A DNA stretch of 64,000 nucleotides, taken from NCBI RefSeq assembly GCF_029917005.1, contig NZ_CP123967.1, positions 186,001 through 250,000 on the forward strand, given 5' to 3'. The position numbers and the translations under genes are program-made. Shown one piece after another: positions 14,826 through 23,326 of the stretch (position 1 is its first letter; the number at the start of each line of letters is the position of its first letter). The notes under the pieces were generated by a model, which saw only the letters and a program-made list of their open reading frames with translations, was not told the origin of the DNA and did no database searches. The stretch comes from Tessaracoccus lacteus (GTDB lineage: Bacteria; Actinomycetota; Actinomycetes; Propionibacteriales; Propionibacteriaceae).

Positions 14826-17186
14826 TCACGCGCCGGCCGACTGCGTCAGCCGCGTGCACTCCGGGCACGTCGTGCCGTAGTTCCTGAACCTGTCGGCCAG
14901 CGCCGAGGCGCTCATGGGGGCGCCGAAGTAGTAGCCCTGCACGAAGGGCACACCGACGTCGACGAGCGCGCGCAGCTGCGCCTCCTCCGCTACGCCTTCG
15001 ACGACCATCCGGATCCCGAGGCCGTCGCACAGGGTCGACAGCGCGGCGAGCACCTGTCGCGACTTCTCGTCGCCCATGTCGTGCACGAGCGAGCGGTCGA
15101 CCTTCAGCACGCTCAGCGGGTAGTCGACGACAGATTGCAGCGTGCTCTGCGCAACGCCGAAGTCGTCGAGAGCGATCTGCAGGCGGTTGCTGTGGTTCAG
15201 CTCCTCGAGCTCCTCGAACGTCGATTCGAGCGCCCGGTGCAGCGACGTCTCGCTCAGCTCCAGCGTCACGGTGACGTCCGTGGCGTCGAGGAAGTGGCCC
15301 AGCGCGGTGCGGAAGGTCGCGTCGGTGATCTGCTCGACGTCGACGTTGAAGTGCAGGTCCAGCGGGAAGCGACCGGCGGCGCCGAACTCCTCCAGATCGG
15401 CGAGCGCGCGCGACAGCACCGCGGTGCTCAGGTCGGTCACCAGACCCAGCCTCCGGGCCTCGTGCACGACGATGTCGGCGGGGATCGCGCCCAGCTTCGG
15501 GTGCGTGACCCGCACCAGCGCCTCGATCGCCACCACCTGCTCGACGCGGGTGTCGATGATCGGCTGGTAGGCCAGGTCGATGCCGCCCGACGTGATCGCC
15601 TGAGTGATCGCGTTCAGCAGCTCGTCAATGTCGTGGACCTGGAATCCGGGGCAGGCGGCGTCGCGCGGTGCCGCCGGTGCCAGGTTGCCGCGCGACTCGT
15701 ACATGCGCGCGTCGGCGAACTGCATGAGCTCCGCGACGTCCGGCGACCTCGACTCGGTGAAGGCGAGCCCGAAGGAGGCGTTGACCAGCACGAGCGCATC
15801 CTCGGCCAGAACCGGGGTGCTGACGACGGTGGCGATGTTCTCGGCGGTGCGCTGGGCGGCCTGGGCATCGTGCAGCCCGACGAGGAGGACGACGAACTCG
15901 TCGCCGCCGACCCGCGAGGCGATGTCGTCGGGAGCCAGCACCAACTGGAGGCGCTCGGCGACGGTCTGCAGGACGAGGTTGCCGACACCGTGGCCGTGCG
16001 AGTCGTTGATGGCCTTGAACCCGTCAAGATCGAGATACATGATCGCGATGCCGGAGCCGTCCAGGTGCTCCAGGGACGTCAGCGACTCGGTGAACCCGCG
16101 GTAGTTGAGCAGGCCCGTGAGGGGATCGCGGGTGGCGGCGCGGTGCAGCTTCGCGCGCTCCGTGCCGGCATCGGCGGTGGACTGTGCGATGTTGGCGAAC
16201 GCTTCGACGAGCTCGCGGTCCTCGGCTCTCAGCGGGGGCTGGAAGTGGGTGCGGTGCGCCTGGAGGAACCCTCCGGGCAGGGGCACGGCGATGGGTGCCT
16301 CCGGATCGCTGGTCAGCGTGATGACCCGGTGGGGCAGCGCCTCCTCCAGGAACTCCGCTGCCTGCTCCGCGACGGGGACCTCGCTCGGCCAGGGCAGCGC
16401 CTTCGCCGCCTTGACGAGCCCGCGGAGCCGCGACTCGACGCGCGTGTACTCGAAGTAGGTGCCGAGCGTCAGCGCGATGAGGCTGACGAGCAGCGATCCC
16501 AGCAGCTTCGCCTGAACGCCGCTGGTCGTCGGCGCGGCGGTTCCCACGACCAGCGCGATGCCATGACCGCCCAGCGTCGCCGCGGTCACGAGCAGCCACA
16601 TCGTCAGCGCCCGCGACCAGGTGATGGCCCGGGCGGCGCTGAGCAGGGGGGTCCCGGCCAAGAACCCCAGACGCAGCGACGAGATCACGAGCCGCGTGAG
16701 GAACAACGCCGCCGTCGGCAAGGTTGAGAGGATGATCAGCGGCGCGGCCTGGGCATCGAGGATGGTCCAGCACGAGGCCATCACGACGCCGCCCAACACC
16801 ATGTTCGCCGTCACCTCGAGCGCCCGGGCGGGGCTGCGTAGTCGCACGAGGGTGCCGAGCGCCGACCCGAAGAGCCACAAGGTGATGACCGCACCCAGGT
16901 TGGTGGGCGAGGCGTTGATGAGGAAGATCGCCGGGGCGGCGGTCAGGGCCAGCATCTGGTCGCGGTTGGAGGCACGCATGACGACCGCGTTGGCGATGGC
17001 CGTCGCGATGACCAGCATCACGGCCCACACCGGGCGGGAGAAGGGGGCGAAGGCGAGCGTGCACCAAGTGAGGCAGGTCGCGACGACGGCGGCGCTGATG
17101 ACCAGCGAGAGCACCCGCGCGAGCGTGTGCCGGGGCCCGGGCGCGGGGCTCTCCAGCGGTGACGTTTCAGGGGTTCCCGGAGGCAT
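14826..17186 (-). CDS. Membrane GGDEF-EAL protein (c-di-GMP turnover)
   Basis: A 786-aa protein. Residues about 20-250 contain seven or eight hydrophobic segments. A linker region of about 90 residues leads to a diguanylate cyclase domain with intact GGDEF at 427-431, then an EAL phosphodiesterase domain with EAL at 555-557 and LDDFG downstream. Both active sites look intact, so the net activity cannot be predicted. It converges on the GH18 gene with only three bases between stops, next to a polysaccharide synthase. c-di-GMP control of that polymer is a reasonable guess. Start ATG 17186; the ribosome site is weak. Confidence 0.9.
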   Translation of the reverse strand: MPPGTPETSPLESPAPGPRHTLARVLSLVISAAVVATCLTWCTLAFAPFSRPVWAVMLVIATAIANAVVMRASNRDQMLALTAAPAIFLINASPTNLGAVITLWLFGSALGTLVRLRSPARALEVTANMVLGGVVMASCWTILDAQAAPLIILSTLPTAALFLTRLVISSLRLGFLAGTPLLSAARAITWSRALTMWLLVTAATLGGHGIALVVGTAAPTTSGVQAKLLGSLLVSLIALTLGTYFEYTRVESRLRGLVKAAKALPWPSEVPVAEQAAEFLEEALPHRVITLTSDPEAPIAVPLPGGFLQAHRTHFQPPLRAEDRELVEAFANIAQSTADAGTERAKLHRAATRDPLTGLLNYRGFTESLTSLEHLDGSGIAIMYLDLDGFKAINDSHGHGVGNLVLQTVAERLQLVLAPDDIASRVGGDEFVVLLVGLHDAQAAQRTAENIATVVSTPVLAEDALVLVNASFGLAFTESRSPDVAELMQFADARMYESRGNLAPAAPRDAACPGFQVHDIDELLNAITQAITSGGIDLAYQPIIDTRVEQVVAIEALVRVTHPKLGAIPADIVVHEARRLGLVTDLSTAVLSRALADLEEFGAAGRFPLDLHFNVDVEQITDATFRTALGHFLDATDVTVTLELSETSLHRALESTFEELEELNHSNRLQIALDDFGVAQSTLQSVVDYPLSVLKVDRSLVHDMGDEKSRQVLAALSTLCDGLGIRMVVEGVAEEAQLRALVDVGVPFVQGYYFGAPMSASALADRFRNYGTTCPECTRLTQSAGA

Positions 17187-17280
17187 GCCTGTGAGCCTAT
17201 CCGCCTTGCCGGGTGGCCGCCCCTCGGGACCAGGTCGGCGCCGTTGGGGCGGTTCGCCGACGGGCGGTTAGGCTCGCCCG

Positions 17281-18102
17281 GTGACTCTGCTCGACGCCTG
17301 GTTCCCCGCTGACATGGGCTGGCAGACGCTCCTGCTTGTCCTGGCGGTCGCGTTCGCGGCAGGCTGGGTCGACGCGGTCGTCGGAGGCGGAGGGCTGCTG
17401 CAGCTGCCCGCCCTGCTGCTCGTGCCCGGCCTGGCCCCGGTACAGGCCCTCGCGACGAACAAGCTGGCGTCCATCTTCGGCACCGCCACCTCGAGCCTCA
17501 CGTTCTACCGCAGGGTCGGCCCCGACCTGCGCACCGCGCTGCCGATGGCTGGGCTGGCGATGCTGGCGAGCGTGGGCGGCGCGGCCGTCGCGTCGTCACT
17601 TCCGGCGGAGGTGTTCAAGCCGATCATCGTGCTGGTGCTGATCGCCGTCGCGACGTTCGTCGCCGTCCGGCCCCACCTCGGCGCGGCCACCGCGCTGCGC
17701 TTCCATGGTGCCCGGCACCTCCTCGCAGCCTGCGGGTTGGGCGTGGTGATCGGCTTCTACGACGGCGTGCTCGGCCCCGGGACCGGCACCTTCCTGGTCA
17801 TCTCGCTCGTCAGCGTCATCGGGTATAACTTCGTCGCGGCCAGCGCGACGGCGAAGATCGTCAACTACGCCACGAACCTCGGCGCCCTGCTGCTGTTCAT
17901 CCCGACCGGCGCCGTCGTCTGGGGGCTCGGCCTGCTGCTCGCCGTCGCCAACATGTCCGGCAGCTACCTCGGATCCCGCACGGCCATCGCCAAGGGCGCG
18001 GGCTTCGTCCGCACCGTGTTCCTGGTGGTGGTGGCCGCGCTGATCCTCAAGCTCGGCTGGGACGTGTGGGTGGAGACGGGATCCCGGATCGTCGGGTCGT
18101 AG
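17281..18102 (+). CDS. TSUP (TauE/SafE) family permease
   Basis: A 273-aa protein with about eight transmembrane segments and the family's duplicated motifs: GWVDAVVGGGGLLQLPALL near residue 27 and YDGVLGPGTGTFLV near residue 160. Members export sulfite, sulfoacetate or related organosulfur anions, or import sulfate. GTG 17281 is the likely start. It is divergent from the GGDEF-EAL gene (94-base gap) and convergent with the GntR gene. The exact substrate is not predictable from context. Confidence 0.85.
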   Translation: MTLLDAWFPADMGWQTLLLVLAVAFAAGWVDAVVGGGGLLQLPALLLVPGLAPVQALATNKLASIFGTATSSLTFYRRVGPDLRTALPMAGLAMLASVGGAAVASSLPAEVFKPIIVLVLIAVATFVAVRPHLGAATALRFHGARHLLAACGLGVVIGFYDGVLGPGTGTFLVISLVSVIGYNFVAASATAKIVNYATNLGALLLFIPTGAVVWGLGLLLAVANMSGSYLGSRTAIAKGAGFVRTVFLVVVAALILKLGWDVWVETGSRIVGS

Positions 18103-18121
18103 CCCGTCGGCACCCGAGCTC

Positions 18122-18847
18122 TCAGTGCACTCGGCTCTGATCGGCGTCGTCTGAGCCCTCGACAGTGGGGACGGGCTGCAGCCCGCTCAGCCAGACGAAG
18201 GTGGCGCGGACGTGCTGCATCGCCAGGAACCGCGCGGTCTCGGGGTCGCGTGCGGCGATGGCGAGGGCCAGTTCGCGGTGGGCGGCGTCGCTGATGGCCT
18301 TCATCTCGTGGCCGTGGCTGCCCTCGTCGAAGATCCGGTAGTCGCGACCACGTCGCCGCACGATGCTCAGCAGCTGCGCGATCATCTCGTCCTTCGCCCC
18401 GCTGATGATGAGCTGGTGGAAGTCGGCGTCGAGCTGCTGCGCGAGGTCCGACGGCTCGGTGCGCGTCAGCTCGTCGGCCAGCTCGATAAGCCGGGCGCAC
18501 TCCGCATCGGTCAGCCGCGCCGCCGCCAGCGCTGCGACGTGCCCCTCGAGGACCTCCCGCAGGGGCAGAAGCTCCAGGAACCTGTTGAGGGGAAGGAGGG
18601 GGAACACCATCTCGAGTCCGGACATGATGCTCTGCGCACTCATGTCCGAGACGGTGGCGCTGCTGCCGCCGGACGTGGTCAGCGCGCCGGCGACCGCGAG
18701 CATCTTCTGTGCCTCGCGGAGTGAGCTGCGCGACACCCCGAACCGCTCGCAGAGCTCGGCCTCGCTCGGGAGTCTGTCCCCGGAGCCGATCTCCCCGGAG
18801 GCGATCATCCGGGCAAGCCCCAGGCGTGCGGTCTCGACGGCGCTCAT
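18122..18847 (-). CDS. FadR-subfamily GntR regulator
   Basis: A 241-aa regulator with an N-terminal winged helix (GDRLPSEAELCERFGVSRSS) and an all-helical FCD ligand domain (about 85-220) carrying the usual Asp/His metal-site residues (DADFHQLI, HREL). I chose ATG 18847 rather than 18859 because GGAGGAAA, four bases upstream, is an ideal ribosome site and overlaps the outer ATG. It is divergent from the aminotransferase and ABC importer operon. The spacer contains two perfect TTGTCNGACAA palindromes fitting the FadR consensus TNGTNNNACNA, so it probably represses that operon and itself. Confidence 0.88.
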   Translation of the reverse strand: MSAVETARLGLARMIASGEIGSGDRLPSEAELCERFGVSRSSLREAQKMLAVAGALTTSGGSSATVSDMSAQSIMSGLEMVFPLLPLNRFLELLPLREVLEGHVAALAAARLTDAECARLIELADELTRTEPSDLAQQLDADFHQLIISGAKDEMIAQLLSIVRRRGRDYRIFDEGSHGHEMKAISDAAHRELALAIAARDPETARFLAMQHVRATFVWLSGLQPVPTVEGSDDADQSRVH

Positions 18848-18901
18848 AGTTTCCTCCATGCCCTATTGCCCCAGTGTCGACCATACGGGCAAATCGATCG
18901 A

Positions 18902-18912
18902 TTGTCAGACAA
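18902..18912. promoter_or_regulatory. GntR/FadR-type operator 1
   Basis: TTGTCAGACAA, a perfect palindrome around a central base, matching TNGTNNNACNA. It lies 55 bases upstream of the GntR start. Confidence 0.7.
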
Positions 18913-18967
18913 TTATGTAACGGTTTGGTCAAAACCCTTCCACGTTGAATGCTCCAGGGTCTAGGAA

Positions 18968-18978
18968 TTGTCGGACAA
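18968..18978. promoter_or_regulatory. GntR/FadR-type operator 2
   Basis: TTGTCGGACAA, differing from operator 1 only at the central base, 66 bases away (about six helical turns). Its right arm overlaps the AAGGAGG ribosome site of the aminotransferase gene, so a bound repressor would sit on the leader. Confidence 0.7.
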
Positions 18979-18991
18979 GGAGGTTCAATTC

Positions 18992-20191
18992 ATGGCATAT
19001 CCCTCGGTGCTCGATCCGGAGCTGCGCTGGACGCTGGACCCGTGCGTCAAGCACCTGAACCACGGCTCCTTCGGCGCGGTCCCCGTCGCCGTGCAGGAGG
19101 AGCAGAACCGCCTGCGCGCCATCGCAGAGTGGAACCCCGTGCGGTGGTTCGCGAGCATGCCCCCCCGGGTGGCGGCTGCGCGGGAGGAGCTGGCCGACCT
19201 GGTGCGCGTCGACCGCGGGCACCTGGCGCTGGTCCAGAACGCTTCGGCCGGGGCCTCGGTCGTGTACCAATCGCTGATGACGGCCGGCGCGGTTGATGTG
19301 CTGCTCACCGATCATGGCTACGGTGCCGTCACCATGGGTGCTCAGCGACTGGTCGCACGGACGGGTGGCACCGCGACCGAGGTCGCCATCCCCCTGGACG
19401 CGCCAGCTGACGACGTCTTCGCCCTGATCACCGCGGCGATGGATGAGCACCGGCCGCGCCTCCTGGTGATCGACCAGATCACCTCGGCCACCGCGAGGGA
19501 GTTCCCCGTAGACGAGATCTGCCGGGCCGCCCGCGAGCGCGGCGTCCTGACGCTCGTCGACGGCGCGCACGCCCCCGGCGTGCTGGCCGACCCGGTGTGC
19601 CGCGAGGCCGACTACTGGGTCGGGAACCTCCACAAGTTCGTCTGCGCGCCGCGCGGGGCGGCTCTGCTGGTCACCAGGGGCGACGGACAGGAGCTCTTCC
19701 CCCTGATCGACTCGTGGGGAGCCCAGCTGCCCTTCCCGCAGCGGTTCGACCACACCGGGACGATGGACCTGACCCCCTGGCTCGTCGCGCCATTCGCCTG
19801 GCGACACCTCGACTCCACCGTCGGCTGGTCCGAGATCCGTCGCCGCTCCCGCGAGACCCTCGACGAGGGGATCCGGATCGTTTCCGCCGCTCTCGAGGGG
19901 CTCGTCGATGAGTCGGTGCCCGACGTCGGCCAGCCCGTCGGCCCGCTGCGGCTCCTCGCACTGCCGGGGACTCTCGGATCGACCCACGACGAGGCCGACG
20001 CCCTGCGCGTCCCGTTCGGCGACGCCACCGGCATAGCGATGGCCTTCACCGAGTTCGGAGGGAAGGGCTACCTCCGCCTGTCGGCGCACCTCTACAACGG
20101 TCTCGACGACTACCAGTACCTGGCCGCGGTGGGAATCCCCCTGCTTCACCGCTGGTCGCAGGAATCAGCCAGGGGAAGCCACACGGCCTGA
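18992..20191 (+). CDS. Class V PLP aminotransferase, isopenicillin N epimerase-like
   Basis: A 399-aa fold-type I PLP enzyme. LNHGSFGAVP near the N-terminus is typical of isopenicillin-N-epimerase/EgtE-like members; VDGAHAPG carries the PLP-nitrogen Asp, and GNLHKF carries the Schiff-base Lys. ATG 18992 is eight bases after AAGGAGG; a TTG at 18968 is less likely. It is the first gene of an operon with a sugar-type ABC importer. It probably acts as lyase, epimerase or desulfurase on an amino acid derivative taken up by that transporter. Precise substrate unknown. Confidence 0.82.
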   Translation: MAYPSVLDPELRWTLDPCVKHLNHGSFGAVPVAVQEEQNRLRAIAEWNPVRWFASMPPRVAAAREELADLVRVDRGHLALVQNASAGASVVYQSLMTAGAVDVLLTDHGYGAVTMGAQRLVARTGGTATEVAIPLDAPADDVFALITAAMDEHRPRLLVIDQITSATAREFPVDEICRAARERGVLTLVDGAHAPGVLADPVCREADYWVGNLHKFVCAPRGAALLVTRGDGQELFPLIDSWGAQLPFPQRFDHTGTMDLTPWLVAPFAWRHLDSTVGWSEIRRRSRETLDEGIRIVSAALEGLVDESVPDVGQPVGPLRLLALPGTLGSTHDEADALRVPFGDATGIAMAFTEFGGKGYLRLSAHLYNGLDDYQYLAAVGIPLLHRWSQESARGSHTA

Positions 20192-20215
20192 CAACCAACC
20201 ACACAAGGAGGATCC

Positions 20216-21517
20216 ATGCGCACGAAGATCACGACCGCCGTCGCGGCGGTATCGGCTCTCGCTCTGGCGCTGACCGGCTGCGCTGGCGGCGGCGGAACGG
20301 ACGGCGCGGACGGGGGTGAGGTGACCCTGCAGATGGTGGAGTCGCTCACCAACCCGACCCGCACCGAACTGCTCAAGACCATGCTGGCCGACTTCGAGGA
20401 GGCCAACCCCGGGATCAAGGTCCAGCTCGTGTCTCCGCCGACCGAGCAGGCCGACCAGAAGATCCAGCAGATGCTCCAGTCCGGCTCGGGCGTCGACGTG
20501 CTGGAGGTGCGCGACCTCACCGTCGGCCCGTTCAGCAACAACGGCTGGCTCTACGACATGGCGGGCGACCTGGAGAGCTGGGACGGCTACGAGAACCTGA
20601 CCGATCAGGCGAAGTCGTTCACCATCGACTCGGAGGGCAAGGGCTACTTCGTTCCCTACGGCTTCTATGGCCTCAGCCTCTTCTACCGCACCGACCTGGT
20701 GAAGGAGGCCGGTTTCGACGGCGCCCCGAAGACCTGGGACGAGCTCGTCGAGCAGGCAACGGCCATCCAGGACCCGGCTCAGAACCGCTACGGCTACGCC
20801 TTCCGCGGCGGAGCCAACTCCATCGGCCAGGTGATGAGCATCCTCGAGGCCTACAACGCCGACAACCTCGACGCGGAGAACGCGTACAAGGTCACCAGCG
20901 GCGACTCGATTTTCTCCACCCCCGAGTCCCAGACCGCGATCGACAAGTACATCGAGCTGTTCAAGACCGGTTCGCCCGAGTCGTCGGTCGCGTGGGGCTA
21001 CGCGGAGATGGTGCAGGCCTTCACCAACGGCTCCACCGCGTTCCTCCTGCAGGACCCCGAGGTCATCGGCGTGGTCAACGACTCGTCGCTGACCGAGGAC
21101 CAGTGGAGCGTGGCGCCGAACCTCGTCGGCCCGACGGGGAAGGCCGCCTGGCCCATGGCCACCGCGGGCTGGGGCGTCGCGGAGGCGTCCGAGCACAAGG
21201 AGGAGGCGGTGAAGCTGGTCGAGTGGCTCTCCGGAGACGCATCCACCACGTTCGCCAAGGAGAACTCGCTGGTCCCCATCCTCGCCGAGGCGGCCGACGA
21301 CGAGTTCTTCAAGACCGGCCCCTGGGCCGCCTACGTGGAGATGACCTCCGCCCCCGACACCTACCTGTCGGTGGTCGAGCCCCGCGGCTCCTCCTGGTGG
21401 ACCGAGTGGAGCCAGCGCTCCGAGTCCGACCTGCAGCAGGTCCTCCTCGGCAAGATGTCGACGGCCGACCTGCTGAGCGGCTGGGACCAGTACTGGACCG
21501 AAAAGTGGGAGGCCTGA
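20216..21517 (+). CDS. ABC importer substrate-binding lipoprotein (sugar-type)
   Basis: A 433-aa extracytoplasmic binding protein of SBP family 1 (MalE-like). A signal peptide ends in the lipobox LTGC with Cys near residue 21, followed by a Gly-rich linker. The body has the usual pattern, for example VPYGFYGLSLFYRTDLVKEA and GWGVAEASEHKEEAVKLVEW. AAGGAGG is placed well before ATG 20216, 25 bases after the aminotransferase stop. It captures the ligand for the two permeases that follow. Family 1 proteins mostly bind oligosaccharides, but the aminotransferase neighbour leaves amino sugars or other polyols open. Confidence 0.9.
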   Translation: MRTKITTAVAAVSALALALTGCAGGGGTDGADGGEVTLQMVESLTNPTRTELLKTMLADFEEANPGIKVQLVSPPTEQADQKIQQMLQSGSGVDVLEVRDLTVGPFSNNGWLYDMAGDLESWDGYENLTDQAKSFTIDSEGKGYFVPYGFYGLSLFYRTDLVKEAGFDGAPKTWDELVEQATAIQDPAQNRYGYAFRGGANSIGQVMSILEAYNADNLDAENAYKVTSGDSIFSTPESQTAIDKYIELFKTGSPESSVAWGYAEMVQAFTNGSTAFLLQDPEVIGVVNDSSLTEDQWSVAPNLVGPTGKAAWPMATAGWGVAEASEHKEEAVKLVEWLSGDASTTFAKENSLVPILAEAADDEFFKTGPWAAYVEMTSAPDTYLSVVEPRGSSWWTEWSQRSESDLQQVLLGKMSTADLLSGWDQYWTEKWEA

Positions 21518-21520
21518 GCC

Positions 21521-22471
21521 TTGTCATCGCTGAGCGGTGAGACCGCAGGCGGGGTGGGTGCCCGACGCACCCGCCCCGCCGGGCGGCGGCGCGAGTTCAA
21601 CGGGCGCACGGCGCTGACGATGCTGGCCTTCCTGGCTCCGGCCTTCGTGTTCGTGTTGGTGTTCACGTACTACCCCCTGCTCGTGGGCGGCCAGATGGCG
21701 TTTCGGCAGTGGTCCCTGTGGGACCTGACCAGCACACCCTTCATCGGGTGGGGCAACTTCCAGACGCTCATGGCGGATCCGGCCTTCACACGGGTGATGT
21801 GGAACTCGGTCATCTGGGTCGTCGGGTCGTTGGTGCCGCAGTTCATCATCGGGTTCCTCATCGCTCTGGCCCTGCGGAAGAAGTTCCGGTTCCGCGGCCT
21901 GTACCAGGCCGTCGTCTTCTACCCATGGGCCGTGTCCGGCTTCCTGATCGGCATCCTGTTCCGCTGGATGTTCAACTCCGAGTTCGGCGTCGTCAACGAC
22001 CTGTTGATGCGGTTCGGGATCGTGGAGGCGCCCGTCCCTTGGCTCGCCGACCCGGACCTGGCGCTGGTGGCGGTCATCGTCGCGAACGTCTGGTACGGCG
22101 TCACGTTCTTCTCGATCATGATCCTCGCCGCCCTCCAGTCCGTGCCCGACGAGCTGTACGAGGCGGCCGCGCTCGACGGTGCCGGTCGCGCCAGGATGCT
22201 GTTCCAGATCACCATCCCGACCATCCGGACCACCCTCGTACTGACGGTCCTGCTGCGCGTGATCTGGATCTTCAACTTCCCCGACATCATCTACGCCATG
22301 ACCGGCGGCGGGCCCGCCGACCAGACGCAGATTGCCACGACCTGGATGATCAAGTTCACCCAGCAGGGTGAGTACGGCCTGGCGTCGGCGCTCGGGTTCA
22401 TCACCATGGGAGTCCTCGTCGTGTTCACCGGCCTGTACCTCGCGCTGCTCACGAGGGAGAAGAAGTCATGA
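21521..22471 (+). CDS. ABC importer permease (MalF/UgpA-type)
   Basis: A 316-aa inner-membrane permease with six or more helices and the EAA loop (EAAALDGAGRARMLFQITIP) that docks the ATPase. The TTG start at 21521 is supported by GGGAGG about nine bases upstream and by its position just after the binding-protein stop; no better start lies near. The stop overlaps the next permease start by four bases. Confidence 0.88.
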   Translation: MSSLSGETAGGVGARRTRPAGRRREFNGRTALTMLAFLAPAFVFVLVFTYYPLLVGGQMAFRQWSLWDLTSTPFIGWGNFQTLMADPAFTRVMWNSVIWVVGSLVPQFIIGFLIALALRKKFRFRGLYQAVVFYPWAVSGFLIGILFRWMFNSEFGVVNDLLMRFGIVEAPVPWLADPDLALVAVIVANVWYGVTFFSIMILAALQSVPDELYEAAALDGAGRARMLFQITIPTIRTTLVLTVLLRVIWIFNFPDIIYAMTGGGPADQTQIATTWMIKFTQQGEYGLASALGFITMGVLVVFTGLYLALLTREKKS

Positions 22472-23304
22472 TCAACAGGGACCCGAAGTGGCTGACCTAC
22501 CTGCGGATCCTCGGCCTCGGCGTGTGGATGATCATCACGCTGTTCCCGCTCTACTGGATCCTGCTGACGTCGCTCAAGCCGGCGAACCAGATCGCCGAAT
22601 ACCCGGTCCGGTACTGGCCGCGCGAGTTCTCCCTGGAGAACTACGCCAGCCTCTTCAACAAGTCGCAGTTCGGCAGCTACCTGCTCAACAGCATCGTCGT
22701 CTCGGCCGCGGCCGGCGTCGTCGGCACGGCGATCGCGCTGCTCAGCGCGTATGTGCTCTCGCGCTTCACGTTCCGCGGCAAGGGTGCGGTCATGCTGGCG
22801 TTCCTCGTGACGCAGATGATCCCGGCCTTCATCGCGCTCGGCCCGCTCTACCAGATGTTCACGAACCTCGGACTCGTCGACAGCCGGTTCGGGCTCGTGC
22901 TGATCTACATCGCGATGACCATCCCCTTCTCGTCGATCATGCTGCGCGGCTTCTTCGACAACGTGCCCGACTCCCTGGAGGAGGCGGCCATGGTCGACGG
23001 CTGCAGCCGGTTCGGGGCGCTGTGGCGAGTGATCGTCCCGGTGATGACGCCCGGCATCATCGCGACGTTCATCTTCAACTTCGTCAACTGCTGGAACGAG
23101 CTCTTCCTGGCCGTGACGCTGATCAACACCGACAGCCACAAGACGATCCCCACGGCGCTGAACAGCTTCATCTCGAGCTTCAACATCGAGTGGGGGCCGA
23201 TGTCCGCGGCCGCGGTGCTGACCATCCTGCCGACGATGGTGCTGTTCGCCTTCGCGAGCCGCTGGATCGTCGCCGGCCTGACACAGGGCGCCACCAAGGG
23301 CTGA
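22468..23304 (+). CDS. ABC importer permease (MalG/UgpE-type)
   Basis: A 278-aa permease with six helices and an EAA loop (EEAAMVDGCSRFGALWRVIV). It is coupled to the preceding gene by an ATGA overlap. No ATP-binding subunit follows: the next gene is an unrelated MFS pump on the other strand. The importer presumably borrows a shared MsmK/MalK-like ATPase encoded elsewhere, as is common for this family in Gram-positives. Confidence 0.88.
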   Translation: MINRDPKWLTYLRILGLGVWMIITLFPLYWILLTSLKPANQIAEYPVRYWPREFSLENYASLFNKSQFGSYLLNSIVVSAAAGVVGTAIALLSAYVLSRFTFRGKGAVMLAFLVTQMIPAFIALGPLYQMFTNLGLVDSRFGLVLIYIAMTIPFSSIMLRGFFDNVPDSLEEAAMVDGCSRFGALWRVIVPVMTPGIIATFIFNFVNCWNELFLAVTLINTDSHKTIPTALNSFISSFNIEWGPMSAAAVLTILPTMVLFAFASRWIVAGLTQGATKG

Positions 23305-23326
23305 GGCCGGGCCCGGCGCGGGCGGA

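Noticed and set aside
15081..16727. Plus-strand open frame of 548 codons opposite the GGDEF-EAL gene
   Set aside because: Composition is that of an antisense shadow, and the minus-strand gene has intact GGDEF and EAL motifs.
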